Below are positions 15,995-24,975 of a stretch of DNA of 64,000 bases, one piece after another. The stretch is taken from NCBI GenBank assembly GCA_963751795.1, contig CAVVVI010000001.1, positions 186,001 to 250,000 on the forward strand, in the 5' to 3' direction. The notes under the pieces were generated by a model. That model was not told the origin of the DNA. It saw only the letters and a list, made by a program, of their open reading frames with translations, and did not search any database. Source of the stretch: BOG-908 sp963751795 (GTDB lineage Bacteria > Pseudomonadota > Alphaproteobacteria > Acetobacterales > Acetobacteraceae). Each line of letters begins with the position of its first letter. Position 1 is the stretch's first letter. The position numbers were made by a program, and so were the translations under genes.

Positions 15995-18037
15995 TCAACC
16001 GCCGTCCAACATCTCCGCCCACTCAACCTCGCTCACCACCCGCACCCCCAACTCCGCCGCCCGCTTCGCCTTGCTCCCAGCCTCCGCCCCCGCCACCAGA
16101 AAATCCGTCCTCTTCGAAACCGTATCCGTCACCCGCGCACCCGCCGCCTCGGCGCGCGCTTTCGCCTCCGGCCGCGTCATCGTCTGCAACGTGCCTGTAA
16201 ACACAACAATCTTCCCCGATACGGCCGAGGAGCCGCCCGTCACCGCCGCTGCGTCCTCGATCGTCAGCATCGCCGCAAGCTCGTCCACCACCGCGCGGTT
16301 GCCGGCCTCGGCAAAGAACGCGGCCAGCTCCTCGGCAATCGCCTCGCCCACGCCGATGATGCTGCCCAGCGCCGATCGCGCCTCGCTGCCGATCACCACC
16401 GCGGCCTCCATCTGCGCGCGCCACGCGGCCATCGATCCATAATGCCGCGCCAGCAGCTTGGCGTTGTTCTCGCCGATCCTCCGTATGCCCAGTGCGAAGA
16501 TGAAGCGCCCCAGCGCTACCGTGCGCCGCGCCTCGATGCCGGCCACCAGCCGGCGGGCCGATACCGCGCCCCAGCCTTCCAGCGCCGCGATCTCGGCCTC
16601 GCGCTCCGGCAGGCGGAACACGTCGGCCAGCCCGGTCAGCCAGCCGTGTGCGTGGAACTCCACCACCGTCTTCTCGCCCATGCCCTCGATGTCGAACGCG
16701 CGCCGCGCGCAGAAATGGATCAGCCGCTCGACCGCCTGTGCCGGGCACACCAGCCCGCCGGTGCACCGCCGCACCACCTCTCCCGCGGGCCGCACCGCCA
16801 GGCTGCCGCAGGCCGGGCAATGCGTCAGCGGCACATAGGCCGGGCCCCGCGGTGCGCCCTCCTCGGCCACCACGCTTACGATTTGCGGAATCACGTCGCC
16901 GGCGCGCTGCAGCATCACGGTGTCGCCCACGCGCACATCCAGCCGCGCAATCTCGTCCTCGTTGTGCAACGTCGCGCGCGTCACCAGCACGCCGCCCACG
17001 CCCACCGGCGCCAGCCACGCCACCGGCGTCAGCGCGCCCGTGCGCCCCACCTGCACGCGGATATCCTGCAACGTCGTCGTCGCCTGCTCGGCGGGGAATT
17101 TCCACGCAATCGCCCAGCGCGGCTCCCGCCCGGCAAAACCCAGCCGCCGCTGCAACGCCAAATCGTCCACCTTGAACACCACGCCGTCGATGTCATAGGC
17201 CAGCGCCGCCCGCTCGCGCGCCACCGTGGCAAAAAACGCCTCGGCCGCCGCCGGCCCGTCCAGCAGCGCATTGCGCGCGTTCACGCTGAACCCCCAACCG
17301 CGCAGCCGCTCCAGATACCCCCAATGGCTCTCCGCCACCGCCGCCGAAGCCTCGCCCATCGCGTAAGCGAAAAACGACAGCGGCCGCCCCGCCGTCACCG
17401 CCACATCCAGCTGCCGCAGGCTGCCCGCCGCCGCATTGCGCGGATTGGCAAACACGCGCTGCCCCGCCGCCGCCTGCGCGGCGTTCAGCGCCAGGAACGC
17501 CGCCTTGGCCATGAACACCTCGCCCCGCACCTCGATGCGCGCCGGCGCCTCGCCCTGCAACGTCGCCGGCACGTCGCGCAACGTGCGCAGATTGGCCGTC
17601 ACGTCCTCGCCCTCCGCGCCATCCCCGCGCGTCGCCGCCCGCACCAGCCGCCCGTCCACATACGTCAACGACACGGAAAGCCCGTCGATCTTCGGCTCGC
17701 CCACCATCGGCAGCCCCACATCAGCCGCCAATCCCAGAAACCGCCTGATGCGCGCACAGAACTCGACGAAATCCTCAACCCCGAACGCATTGTCCAGCGA
17801 CAGCATCGGCACGCCATGCCGCACCTTGCCGAACCCCGCCGCAACCGCCCCACCCACACGGCGCGACGGCGAATCCGCCCGCACCAGATCGGGATGCGCC
17901 GCCTCCAACGCCGCGTTGCGCGCGCGCAGCGCGTCGTATTCCGCGTCGGTGATCAGGGGCGCGTCTTCCGTGTGATACGCGCGGTCGTGGCGCGCTATCT
18001 CTGCGGCCAGGAAGGCGAGTTCTTCGGCTGGCGTCAT
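15995..18037 (-). CDS. ligA: NAD-dependent DNA ligase LigA
   Basis: The 680-residue enzyme has the complete LigA layout: Ia domain (AYHTEDAPLITDAEYD), nucleotidyltransferase domain with the adenylated Lys in GEPKIDGLSV, OB fold (TPVAWLAPVGVGG), a four-Cys zinc finger (CPACGS ... CTGGLVCPAQ), helix-hairpin-helix repeats and a C-terminal BRCT domain (KIVVFTGTLQTMTRPEAK). It seals nicks in replication and repair. It is the last gene of the run that begins at mraZ, with an F-R doublet separating it from recN, so it may have its own promoter. The ATG start lies 4 bp from the F unit. Confidence 0.97.
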   Translation of the reverse strand: MTPAEELAFLAAEIARHDRAYHTEDAPLITDAEYDALRARNAALEAAHPDLVRADSPSRRVGGAVAAGFGKVRHGVPMLSLDNAFGVEDFVEFCARIRRFLGLAADVGLPMVGEPKIDGLSVSLTYVDGRLVRAATRGDGAEGEDVTANLRTLRDVPATLQGEAPARIEVRGEVFMAKAAFLALNAAQAAAGQRVFANPRNAAAGSLRQLDVAVTAGRPLSFFAYAMGEASAAVAESHWGYLERLRGWGFSVNARNALLDGPAAAEAFFATVARERAALAYDIDGVVFKVDDLALQRRLGFAGREPRWAIAWKFPAEQATTTLQDIRVQVGRTGALTPVAWLAPVGVGGVLVTRATLHNEDEIARLDVRVGDTVMLQRAGDVIPQIVSVVAEEGAPRGPAYVPLTHCPACGSLAVRPAGEVVRRCTGGLVCPAQAVERLIHFCARRAFDIEGMGEKTVVEFHAHGWLTGLADVFRLPEREAEIAALEGWGAVSARRLVAGIEARRTVALGRFIFALGIRRIGENNAKLLARHYGSMAAWRAQMEAAVVIGSEARSALGSIIGVGEAIAEELAAFFAEAGNRAVVDELAAMLTIEDAAAVTGGSSAVSGKIVVFTGTLQTMTRPEAKARAEAAGARVTDTVSKRTDFLVAGAEAGSKAKRAAELGVRVVSEVEWAEMLDGG

Positions 18038-18040
18038 GGG

Positions 18041-18165
18041 AAGGAAGCAGTTCTTTTTTGAAAAAAAGAACCAAAAAACTTTTGACTTCGCTGTCGCGCC
18101 GTTCCTGGGAAGCGCGCGCCGAGTTGCAAAAGTTCTTTCAAAAAAGAAGGCCTTCCTGCCTTCCT
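18041..18165. repeat. Palindromic element doublet (F then R)
   Basis: F: stem GTTCTTTTTT / AAAAAAGAAC with GA loop, then CAAAAAACTTTTG and CGCTGTCGCGCCG. R (from 18125) is shorter: GCAAAAGTTCTTTC AAAAAAGAAGG followed by CCTTCCTGCCTTCC, which pairs with the outer left arm GGAAG. The R unit overlaps the last codons of recN (reverse strand). Confidence 0.75.
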
Positions 18166-19838
18166 AAAAGCGCCCCAGCCGCCGCCCGCGCCGCCGGCGT
18201 GATCACCTCGCCCGCCAGCATCCGGGCAATCTCCTCGCCCCGCTCCTGCTCGCCCAGCACCACAACCTGCGTCTCCGTCCGCTCGCCCTGCACGCTCTTG
18301 CTCACCCGCAGATGCGCTGCCCCGCGTGCGGCCACCTGCGGCGAATGCGTCACCACCAGCACCTGCACGCCCTCGGCCACCCGGGCCACACGCTCGCCCA
18401 CTGCGGCGGCCGTGGCGCCGCCAATGCCGCTATCCACCTCGTCGAACACCAGCGTGCCCACCGGCGAGCCGGCGACCAGCACCACCTTCAGCGCCAGCAT
18501 CAGCCGCGACAGCTCGCCGCCCGAAGCCACCCGCCCCAGCGGCCCGGGCGGCTGGCCGGGATTGGTCGCGATCAGGAACCGCACGGTGTCGGCGCCGGCT
18601 GCCCCCCACGCTTCCTCCTCCAGCCGCGTCACCGCGGCAAAGAACCGCGCGCGCTCCAGCCGCAGCGGCGGCAGCTCGGCGTTGGCCGCCACTTCCAGCC
18701 GCCCGGCCGCCTCCTGCCGCGCGGCCGACAGCGTCTCGGCCGCCGCCTTGTAGCGCTCGCGGGCAGCAGCGGCCTCGCGCTGCAGCGTCACCACGGCCGC
18801 GTCGCCGCTATCCAGCGCCGCCAGCCGCGCGCGGAAGCTGGCCAGCAGCGCCGGCAGCTCCACCACCGCCACGGCATGCTTGCGCGCCGCCCCACGCAGC
18901 GCAAACAGCCGCTCCTCGGCCGCCTCCAGCGCACGCGGATCGGCGTCTGCCTCGTCGGCCAGCCGGCTGAGCAGGCACTCGCCATCGGCCAGCGCCTCCT
19001 CGGCCCGCTCCAGCGCCGCCAACGCCGCCTGCGCCGGGTTCTCGGCATCCGAGCCCGCCGGCAGCAGCCGCTGCAACGCACGGGCCGCGGAGCGCAGCGC
19101 CGCCGCCGGCCCACTATTGCGCCGGTCGCGCGGTGTCAGTTCCGACAACGCCGCGGCAATCGCCTCGGCGCGCTTCTCGCCCTGCTGCAACCGGTGGCGC
19201 AGGGCGGCTAGCTCGTCCTCCTCGCCCTCGCGCGGCGCCAGCTTGCCCAGTTCCGCGCTGGCGTGCCGCAGGAACTCCTCCTCCCGCTTGGCCTCCGCAA
19301 TCCCCGCCTGGGCCGCCTCCAGCCGCTCCAGGGCGGCCCGCCAGGCGCGGTAGCGCGCGGCCACCTCGCTGCGCAGGTCCGGCCCGATGCCGTAGGCGTC
19401 CAGCAGCCGCAGATGGCTGGCCGGGTCCGCCAGCCCCATCTGGTCGTGCTGGCCCTGCACCTCCACCAGCAGCGCGCCCACCCGCTTCAGCGTGGCGGCC
19501 CCCACCGGCGCATCGTTCACCCAGGCGCGGCTCCGCCCGTCGCGCGCCACCGCGCGGCGCAGCACGATTTCGTCCTCCCCCGGCAGCCCGAGCTCTTCCA
19601 GCAGCGCATGCACCGCGTGCCCGCCCGCCGGCGCGAAGCTCGCGGCTACGCTGGCCTGCTCGGCGCCCGCCCGTACCAGCCCGGCATCCGATCGCGCACC
19701 CAGCGCCAGCCCCAGACTGTCCAGCAGGATGGATTTGCCCGCACCCGTCTCGCCCGTCAGCACCGACAAGCCCGGCCCGAAGGCCAGATCCAGCCGCTCG
19801 ATCAGAACGACGTCGCGAATGGATAAAGACGTCAGCAA
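18138..19838 (-). CDS. recN: DNA repair protein RecN
   Basis: RecN is an SMC-like ATPase in double-strand break repair. The Walker A GETGAGKSILLD is near residue 36, a long coiled-coil-rich Ala/Glu/Arg middle follows, then the signature GRVASGGELSRLMLALK, Walker B LVFDEVDSGIGG and a VVTHSPQVAARG switch. The family N-terminus is MLTSLSIRDVVLIERLDL; this matches a TTG at 19838, chosen as the start although no strong ribosome-binding site is seen. A GTG at 19880 is the alternative. The C-terminus ends in GRQEGLLF, and those last codons and the stop come from the R repeat, so the repeat has replaced the original tail. Confidence 0.9.
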   Translation of the reverse strand: MLTSLSIRDVVLIERLDLAFGPGLSVLTGETGAGKSILLDSLGLALGARSDAGLVRAGAEQASVAASFAPAGGHAVHALLEELGLPGEDEIVLRRAVARDGRSRAWVNDAPVGAATLKRVGALLVEVQGQHDQMGLADPASHLRLLDAYGIGPDLRSEVAARYRAWRAALERLEAAQAGIAEAKREEEFLRHASAELGKLAPREGEEDELAALRHRLQQGEKRAEAIAAALSELTPRDRRNSGPAAALRSAARALQRLLPAGSDAENPAQAALAALERAEEALADGECLLSRLADEADADPRALEAAEERLFALRGAARKHAVAVVELPALLASFRARLAALDSGDAAVVTLQREAAAARERYKAAAETLSAARQEAAGRLEVAANAELPPLRLERARFFAAVTRLEEEAWGAAGADTVRFLIATNPGQPPGPLGRVASGGELSRLMLALKVVLVAGSPVGTLVFDEVDSGIGGATAAAVGERVARVAEGVQVLVVTHSPQVAARGAAHLRVSKSVQGERTETQVVVLGEQERGEEIARMLAGEVITPAARAAAGALLGRQEGLLF

Positions 19839-19880
19839 GGCAAACCACGGCGCGCGTTCATCGAAACCACCCGACAGCAC

Positions 19881-19926
19881 GCCAAAGTTTGTTGGTTCTT
19901 TTCAAAAAAGAACGGCTTCCCTGCCT
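19881..19926 (-). repeat. Dispersed palindromic element, R unit
   Basis: The plus strand reads GCCAAAGTTTGTTGG, stem GTTCTTTT / AAAAAGAAC around a C, then GGCTTCCCTGCCT. It lies between recN and bamD and its right end reaches the bamD stop codon. Confidence 0.7.
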
Positions 19927-20794
19927 AGAACACCCAACCAAAAGCGCGCGTGAAAAACCCTGGCCGGTCCGGCGCCGAGTTCGCCGTCTCCGGCCCCTGC
20001 ACCGCGCCCACCTGGCGCAAATCGTTCCAGCTGTTCTGATACCAAGTGCTGCCCGGATAATTGTAGGCCAGCACGGCGGCCGTCCGCTTCGCCTCGCCCA
20101 CCATGCCCAGCTTGAGGTAGATCTCGGTCAGCCGGCTCAGCGCCTCGGGCGTGTGGTTCGTCGTCTGGTAGTCGTCCACCACGTGCTGGAAGCGGCCGAT
20201 CGCGGCGGCATAGAAATGCTGCTTCTCGTAGTAGCGCCCGATATCCATCTCCTTGCCCGCCAGATGGTCGCGGCACAGATCGATCTTCAGCCGCGCATCG
20301 CGGGCATAGGCGCTGTCGGGGAAGCGGTTGACCACCTCCTGCAGCGCCGTCATCGCCTCCTGCGTGCCCTTCTGGTCGCGCGAGATGTCGGCGATCTGCT
20401 CGTAATAGCACAGCGCGCGCAGGTAATAGACGTAGCCTACATCCTTGTTGGCCGGGTGCAGGGCGATGAAGCGGTCGAGCTGGCTGACCGCCTCGGTGTA
20501 GCTGTCGCGCCGATACTCGGTGTAGCCCTCCATCAGCTGCGCGTTGGTAGCCCAGCTGGAATACGGATAGTTCTGCTGGATCGCATCGAAATGCTTCACC
20601 GCGGTGCCGTAATTGCCGCGCCCCAGCGCATCCACGCCGTTGGTGTACAGCTGGTCCGGCGGCTCGTCGGCCAGGTTCACCTTCGGCTCGTCGTCGGACT
20701 TGGTGAACGGCAGCACCGAATTGATGGTCTTGCAGCCACCCAGGCTCAGGGCCAGCAGCAGCGATGCGTGGAGATAGGCGCGCGAACGGGTCAT
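19925..20794 (-). CDS. bamD: Outer membrane protein assembly factor BamD
   Basis: The 289-residue lipoprotein has a signal peptide ending in the lipobox LSLGGC (Cys21). TPR-like helical repeats follow: DQLYTNGVDALGRGNYGTAVKHF, YSSWATNAQLMEGYTEY, DVGYVYYLRALCYYEQI and RYYEKQHFYAAAIGRFQHVV. BamD is the essential lipoprotein of the BAM complex that inserts beta-barrel proteins in the outer membrane. It is in the usual alphaproteobacterial place after lpxC (93 bp apart) and before recN. The last residues (TRAFGWVF) lie next to the R repeat. Confidence 0.95.
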   Translation of the reverse strand: MTRSRAYLHASLLLALSLGGCKTINSVLPFTKSDDEPKVNLADEPPDQLYTNGVDALGRGNYGTAVKHFDAIQQNYPYSSWATNAQLMEGYTEYRRDSYTEAVSQLDRFIALHPANKDVGYVYYLRALCYYEQIADISRDQKGTQEAMTALQEVVNRFPDSAYARDARLKIDLCRDHLAGKEMDIGRYYEKQHFYAAAIGRFQHVVDDYQTTNHTPEALSRLTEIYLKLGMVGEAKRTAAVLAYNYPGSTWYQNSWNDLRQVGAVQGPETANSAPDRPGFFTRAFGWVF

Positions 20795-20823
20795 GGGCGC
20801 GGGTTTACACCAGGTCGGCAGGC

Positions 20824-20840
20824 AGGAAAGCAGTTCTTTT
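20824..20840 (+). repeat. Truncated palindromic element, F half-unit
   Basis: AGGAAAGCAGTTCTTTT matches the left arm of an F unit and then stops, replaced by CGCCCGGC. It lies between bamD and lpxC and is the last copy seen in the window. Confidence 0.55.
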
Positions 20841-20887
20841 CGCCCGGCAACGCCGCGTTTCAGCCGCCCGGCAGGCGCCAGCCGCGC

Positions 20888-21865
20888 TCAGAGCGACGCC
20901 AGCGCGCCCTGCGGGGCCGCAGCGGCGCCGGCGCCCGCGCCCGAGAAAGACGGCGCCGACCAGCCGGCACCTTCCAGGCTCACCCGCCGCCACGCCCGCG
21001 CGTCGGCGAACAGCGCCCGCAGCAGCCGGTTGTTCAGCGCATGCCCGGTGCGGTGCGCCACGAACCGGCCGTGAATCACCCCGCCCATGGCCAGGTCGCC
21101 CACCGCGTCCAGCATCTTGTGGCGCACGAACTCGTCGGGTGCGCGCAGCCCTTCCGGGTTCACCACCCGTGCCCCGTCCACCACCACGGCGTTGTCCAGG
21201 CTGCCGCCGCGCGCCAGCCCGGCCGCCTGCAGCGCTTCGATCTCGTGCAGCATGGTGAAGGTGCGGGCAGGGGCCAGCACGCTGCGGAACCCCTGCGCCG
21301 ACAACGACAATGACAGCGCCTGCCGCCCGATCGCGGCGGCGGGGAAGTCGATCGACAGCGCCATGTCCAGCGCGGCGGCACCGGGCCGCAGCTCGGCGAA
21401 GGCCTCGCCCGCCTCCACCCGCACCGGCCGCAGCACCTCGACCACCTGGCGCGCGGCGGCCTGCGGCAGCCGGCCCGCGCACTCGATCAGGAACACGAAC
21501 GGCGCCGCCGAGCCGTCCAGCACCGGCACTTCGGGCCCGTCCACCGCAACCACGGCGTTGTCGATCCCCATGCCGGCCAGCGCGGCCATCACATGCTCCA
21601 CCGTGCGCACGGCGGCATCCGGCCGCGCCGGGTCGCTCACCTGGGTGCACAGCCGCGTATCGCTCACCGCATCGGGCCGGGCCGCGATATCCACGCCCAG
21701 ATCGGTGCGCCGGAACACGATGCCGGTGCCCGCCTCGGCCGGCAGCAGCGTCAGCCGCACCCGCGCGCCGCTGTGCAAACCCACGCCGACGCAACCGATG
21801 GCTTCGCGCAGCGTGTGCTGGCAGTTCGCCCGGCCGTCGATGGTGATGCCCGTCATGCCGTCCAT
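20888..21865 (-). CDS. lpxC: UDP-3-O-acyl-N-acetylglucosamine deacetylase LpxC
   Basis: LpxC performs the committed step of lipid A synthesis. The 325-residue protein has the two-domain LpxC layout with the zinc/catalytic residues in RTVEHVMAAL, FVRHKMLDAVGDL (HKxxDxxGD) and RTGHALNNRLL. The N-terminal part shows VGVGLHSGARVRLTLLPA. The start ATG at 21865 (MDGMTGITIDG) has GGGAC upstream; the second Met at 21856 is possible. The C-terminus has an Ala/Gly/Pro-rich tail beyond the catalytic fold. It follows ftsZ after a 239-bp gap containing AT-rich sequence that could hold its own promoter. Confidence 0.95.
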   Translation of the reverse strand: MDGMTGITIDGRANCQHTLREAIGCVGVGLHSGARVRLTLLPAEAGTGIVFRRTDLGVDIAARPDAVSDTRLCTQVSDPARPDAAVRTVEHVMAALAGMGIDNAVVAVDGPEVPVLDGSAAPFVFLIECAGRLPQAAARQVVEVLRPVRVEAGEAFAELRPGAAALDMALSIDFPAAAIGRQALSLSLSAQGFRSVLAPARTFTMLHEIEALQAAGLARGGSLDNAVVVDGARVVNPEGLRAPDEFVRHKMLDAVGDLAMGGVIHGRFVAHRTGHALNNRLLRALFADARAWRRVSLEGAGWSAPSFSGAGAGAAAAPQGALASL

Positions 21866-22104
21866 GGTGCGTCCCGTTACTCTGCTGTGGTGCGGCCCTG
21901 ACAGGCGGGGCGAGGCGGGTCTCAAACGAAAAGACCGGATGCAGGCTTAACGCGCCCGCACCCGGTCATCCAGTCAATCATTATTGCCGAATATTTCGAT
22001 GTAAGTGACTGTTTCTACATCTCCTTTTGCGGCGCGCACGCGCCCGTTACCGGGCCGTTACACGCCGCCGCCGGCGCAGCCGGCTTTTACGAAGAGTCTC
22101 GCGC

Positions 22105-23607
22105 CTACGAGGATTGCCGGCGCAGGAAGGCCGGAATGTCCAGCCCGGCCGCCTCGGGCTCGCTCAGCGCCGAGCGCACCATCGCCGCGGTTTCGGCCAC
22201 TTCGGCCGCTGCCCGCGGCTCGGCCCGGCGCGGCTCGGCCGCTTCGGCCTCGGCGGGGGCAGAGGCGCCGCGCTTGAAGGCGCCCGTCACCTTGCCGAAC
22301 AGGCTGGTGCGCGCGGCATGCGGCTCGGCGCCGTGCGGCAACTGGGTGAACAGCGGGTGGGCGGGCAGGGGCGCCGGCCGCGGCTGGGCCACCGGCGCCA
22401 GCTGCGCCACGGGCTCCAAGATGGCGGCCTGCACCTGGGCCGGCGCCTGCTCCTCCTCGTGCACGTAGGCCACCGCGGTCGCCTGCGTGCTCACCGGCAT
22501 GCGCGGCGGGATCAGGCTGGCCGTCGCATGCACCACGGCCGAACCCGGCCGCTCGGCCCGCGCCGGCGCCCCGCCGCCGCTGCCGACCGCCACTAGCCGC
22601 GGCCCGGTGGCAGCCGGCTCGGCGGCCGCCTGCACCGGCGTGTCGATGCCGGTGGCCACCACGCTCACCCGGATGCGCCCGGCCATGCTGTCGTCCACGG
22701 CGCTGCCGAAGATGATGTTGGCGTCCTCGGCCACTTCCTCGCGGATGCGGTTCATCGCCTGGTCAACCTCGAACAGCGTCATGTCGTCGCCGCCGGTGAT
22801 GTTGATCAGCAGGCCGCGCGCGCCGGCCATGCTGGTATCCTCCAGCAGCGGGTTGCTGATCGCGGCTTCGGCCGCGCGGATGGCGCGGTTCTCGCCTTCG
22901 GACTCGCCGGTGCCCATCATCGCCTTGCCCATCTCGGCCATTACGGTGCGGATGTCGGCGAAATCGAGGTTCACCAAGCCGGGTGCCACCATCAGGTCGG
23001 TCACCCCGCGCACGCCCATGTACAGCACATGGTCGGCCATCTTGAAGGCCTCTTTCCAGCCGGTCTTTTCGTTAGCCAGGCGGAACAGATTCTGGTTGGG
23101 GATCACGATCAGCGTATCGACGAATTGCTGCAGCTCGGCGATGCCCTGCTCGGCCGCCTTGCCGCGGCGCGCACCCTCGAAGGTGAACGGCTTGGTCACC
23201 ACGCCCACCGTCAGGATGCCGCGCTCGCGCGCCATCCGCGCGATCACCGGCGCCGCCCCGGTGCCGGTGCCGCCGCCCATGCCAGCGGTGATGAACACCA
23301 TGTGCGCGCCGTCCAGGTGGCGCGCCAGCTCGTCGCCGGCTTCCTCGGCGGCCGCACGCCCGATCTCGGGCTTGGCGCCGGCGCCCAGCCCCTGCGTCAG
23401 ATGCGGGCCGAGCTGGATGCGGCGATCGGATTTGCTGTGCATCAATTGCTGCGCATCGGTGTTGGCAACAACGAAGTCCACGCCCTGCAGATTGAGCTGG
23501 ATCATGTTGTCGACAGCGTTGGTGCCGCCGCCGCCCACGCCGATCACCGTGATGCGCGGCGTGAAATCGGTGTGGAGCGTCTGCGGAATCGTCAGGTTCA
23601 GGGTCAT
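22105..23607 (-). CDS. ftsZ: Cell division protein FtsZ
   Basis: The tubulin-like GTPase forms the Z ring. The 500-residue protein has ITVIGVGGGGTNAVDNMI, the tubulin signature GGGTGTGAAPVIA, the synergy loop NLDFADIRTVM and a conserved C-terminal peptide LDIPAFLRRQ, where FtsA and other partners bind. Between the GTPase core (to about 320) and that peptide is a long Ala/Pro/Glu-rich linker of about 170 residues, common in alphaproteobacteria. GGGGAG lies just before the ATG. It starts 48 bp after ftsA. The two are the only gap greater than 20 bp between consecutive genes from mraZ to ftsZ. Confidence 0.97.
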   Translation of the reverse strand: MTLNLTIPQTLHTDFTPRITVIGVGGGGTNAVDNMIQLNLQGVDFVVANTDAQQLMHSKSDRRIQLGPHLTQGLGAGAKPEIGRAAAEEAGDELARHLDGAHMVFITAGMGGGTGTGAAPVIARMARERGILTVGVVTKPFTFEGARRGKAAEQGIAELQQFVDTLIVIPNQNLFRLANEKTGWKEAFKMADHVLYMGVRGVTDLMVAPGLVNLDFADIRTVMAEMGKAMMGTGESEGENRAIRAAEAAISNPLLEDTSMAGARGLLINITGGDDMTLFEVDQAMNRIREEVAEDANIIFGSAVDDSMAGRIRVSVVATGIDTPVQAAAEPAATGPRLVAVGSGGGAPARAERPGSAVVHATASLIPPRMPVSTQATAVAYVHEEEQAPAQVQAAILEPVAQLAPVAQPRPAPLPAHPLFTQLPHGAEPHAARTSLFGKVTGAFKRGASAPAEAEAAEPRRAEPRAAAEVAETAAMVRSALSEPEAAGLDIPAFLRRQSS

Positions 23608-23655
23608 CGGGGTCTCCCCTTTCAGGTATTCGTTAAGGTTGTGGTTACTGCGTGT

Positions 23656-24975
23656 TCAGATTCGCTCACGCAGAAAATCGACGATCTTCTGCACCAGCCC
23701 GGTGGGCCGGCGCGTCTCCAGATCGATATCGTGCAGGCTGCGCCCTTCACCGGCCGCCCAGGAGAGCAGGCCGATGGCGGTGGCGAACGCCGGCCCGGCG
23801 GCGGCTTCGGGCAGGCCGCGCATGCCGGCCGGCCGGCCGAGCCGCACCGGGCGCGCCAGCACGTGCGCCGCCAGATCGCGCACGCCTACCAGCTGGCTGG
23901 CCCCGCCGGTCAGCACCACGCGGCTGCCCGCGGCGCGCCCCAGCCCCGCGCCGTCCAGCCGGTCGCGCACCATCTCGAAGGTTTCTTCCAGGCGCGGCTT
24001 GATGATTCCCACCACCATGCTGCGCGGGATCTTGGCGAACTGGTGGTCTTCCTCGCCGATCAGCTGCACGGCCAGGATCTCGCGCTCGTCGTCCGGGCTC
24101 GCATGCGCGTTGCCGTACAGCGTCTTCAGCCGCTCGGCATTGTCGATCGGCGTGCTCAGCACACCGGCAATGTCGCGCGTCACGTGCTGGCCGCCGATCG
24201 GCACCTGCGCGGTGTGCAGCAGCTGGCCTTCGCCGAACACCGCCAGGCTGGTCGTGCCACCACCCATGTCGATCACGGTGGCCCCCAGATCGCGCTCGTC
24301 GTCGATCAGGCTCGACAGGCCGGAGGCGAACGGGGCGGAGACCACCTCGCTGATTTCCAAATCGCAGCGCCCGACGGCGGCACCCAAGTTGCGCAGCGCC
24401 ATTGACAGCGCGTCCACCACGTGCAGCCGGGCGGAAAGCTGGTCGCAGAAATGCCCGCGCGGATCGGCCACACCCTGGGTCTCGTCCACGGAGAAACTCA
24501 CCGGCAGCGAATGGATCGTCTCGCGCCCGTCGGTCACCGCGCGCGCGCGGCCCTCGGTAATCACGCGCTTGACGTCGGCCTCGCTCACCTGCCGCCCGCC
24601 CACCGGCCACTGCACGTTGAACAGGCGGGATTCAGGGTGCCCGCACGACAGGTTCACCGTCACGCTGCGCAGCCGGTAATCGGCCATCTCCTCGGCCAGC
24701 GCCACGGCGGCGCGGATCGCGCGCTCGGCCTCGTCCAGGTCGGTGATGCCGCCGCCGCGCACGCCGCGGCTGCGGGTGAAGCCGCTGCCCAGCGCGCGCA
24801 GCGTGCCGTCGCTCTCGGTGCGGCCGATCAGGCAGGCCACCTTGGTGCTGCCCACATCCAGCACGCCGAACGGCCCGGTGCGCAAATTGCGCGCGCGCGG
24901 CGGCGGCTCGGGCGGGCTCGGCGGCGGGCTCATCTGGTCGCGGGCCGGCTTGGCCCGGCGGGAGAGGTCGTTCAT
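23656..24975 (-). CDS. ftsA: Cell division protein FtsA
   Basis: FtsA is the actin-like protein that ties FtsZ to the membrane. The 439-residue product has the phosphate 1 motif GVLDVGSTKVACLIGR, the SHS2/1C insert (about 95-180), phosphate 2 VIDMGGGTTSLAVF and adenosine motif VLTGGASQLVG. It ends in the amphipathic tail VQKIVDFLRERI that acts as the membrane-targeting helix. The N-terminus has a Pro-rich extension (about 25 residues) before the fold. The start overlaps the ftsQ stop (ATGA). Confidence 0.96.
   Translation of the reverse strand: MNDLSRRAKPARDQMSPPPSPPEPPPRARNLRTGPFGVLDVGSTKVACLIGRTESDGTLRALGSGFTRSRGVRGGGITDLDEAERAIRAAVALAEEMADYRLRSVTVNLSCGHPESRLFNVQWPVGGRQVSEADVKRVITEGRARAVTDGRETIHSLPVSFSVDETQGVADPRGHFCDQLSARLHVVDALSMALRNLGAAVGRCDLEISEVVSAPFASGLSSLIDDERDLGATVIDMGGGTTSLAVFGEGQLLHTAQVPIGGQHVTRDIAGVLSTPIDNAERLKTLYGNAHASPDDEREILAVQLIGEEDHQFAKIPRSMVVGIIKPRLEETFEMVRDRLDGAGLGRAAGSRVVLTGGASQLVGVRDLAAHVLARPVRLGRPAGMRGLPEAAAGPAFATAIGLLSWAAGEGRSLHDIDLETRRPTGLVQKIVDFLRERI

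Noticed and set aside
15737..18061. A 774-codon frame on the plus strand opposite ligA
   Set aside because: Antisense shadow of ligA; composition is Arg/His/Pro-rich noise and LigA is unmistakable on the other strand.
4961..19926. Reading the repeat hairpins as simple rho-independent terminators
   Set aside because: The stems are A/T-rich with few GC pairs, the elements also occur between divergent and upstream of genes, and they form F-R doublets. A partial terminator role is possible, but does not explain the pattern.
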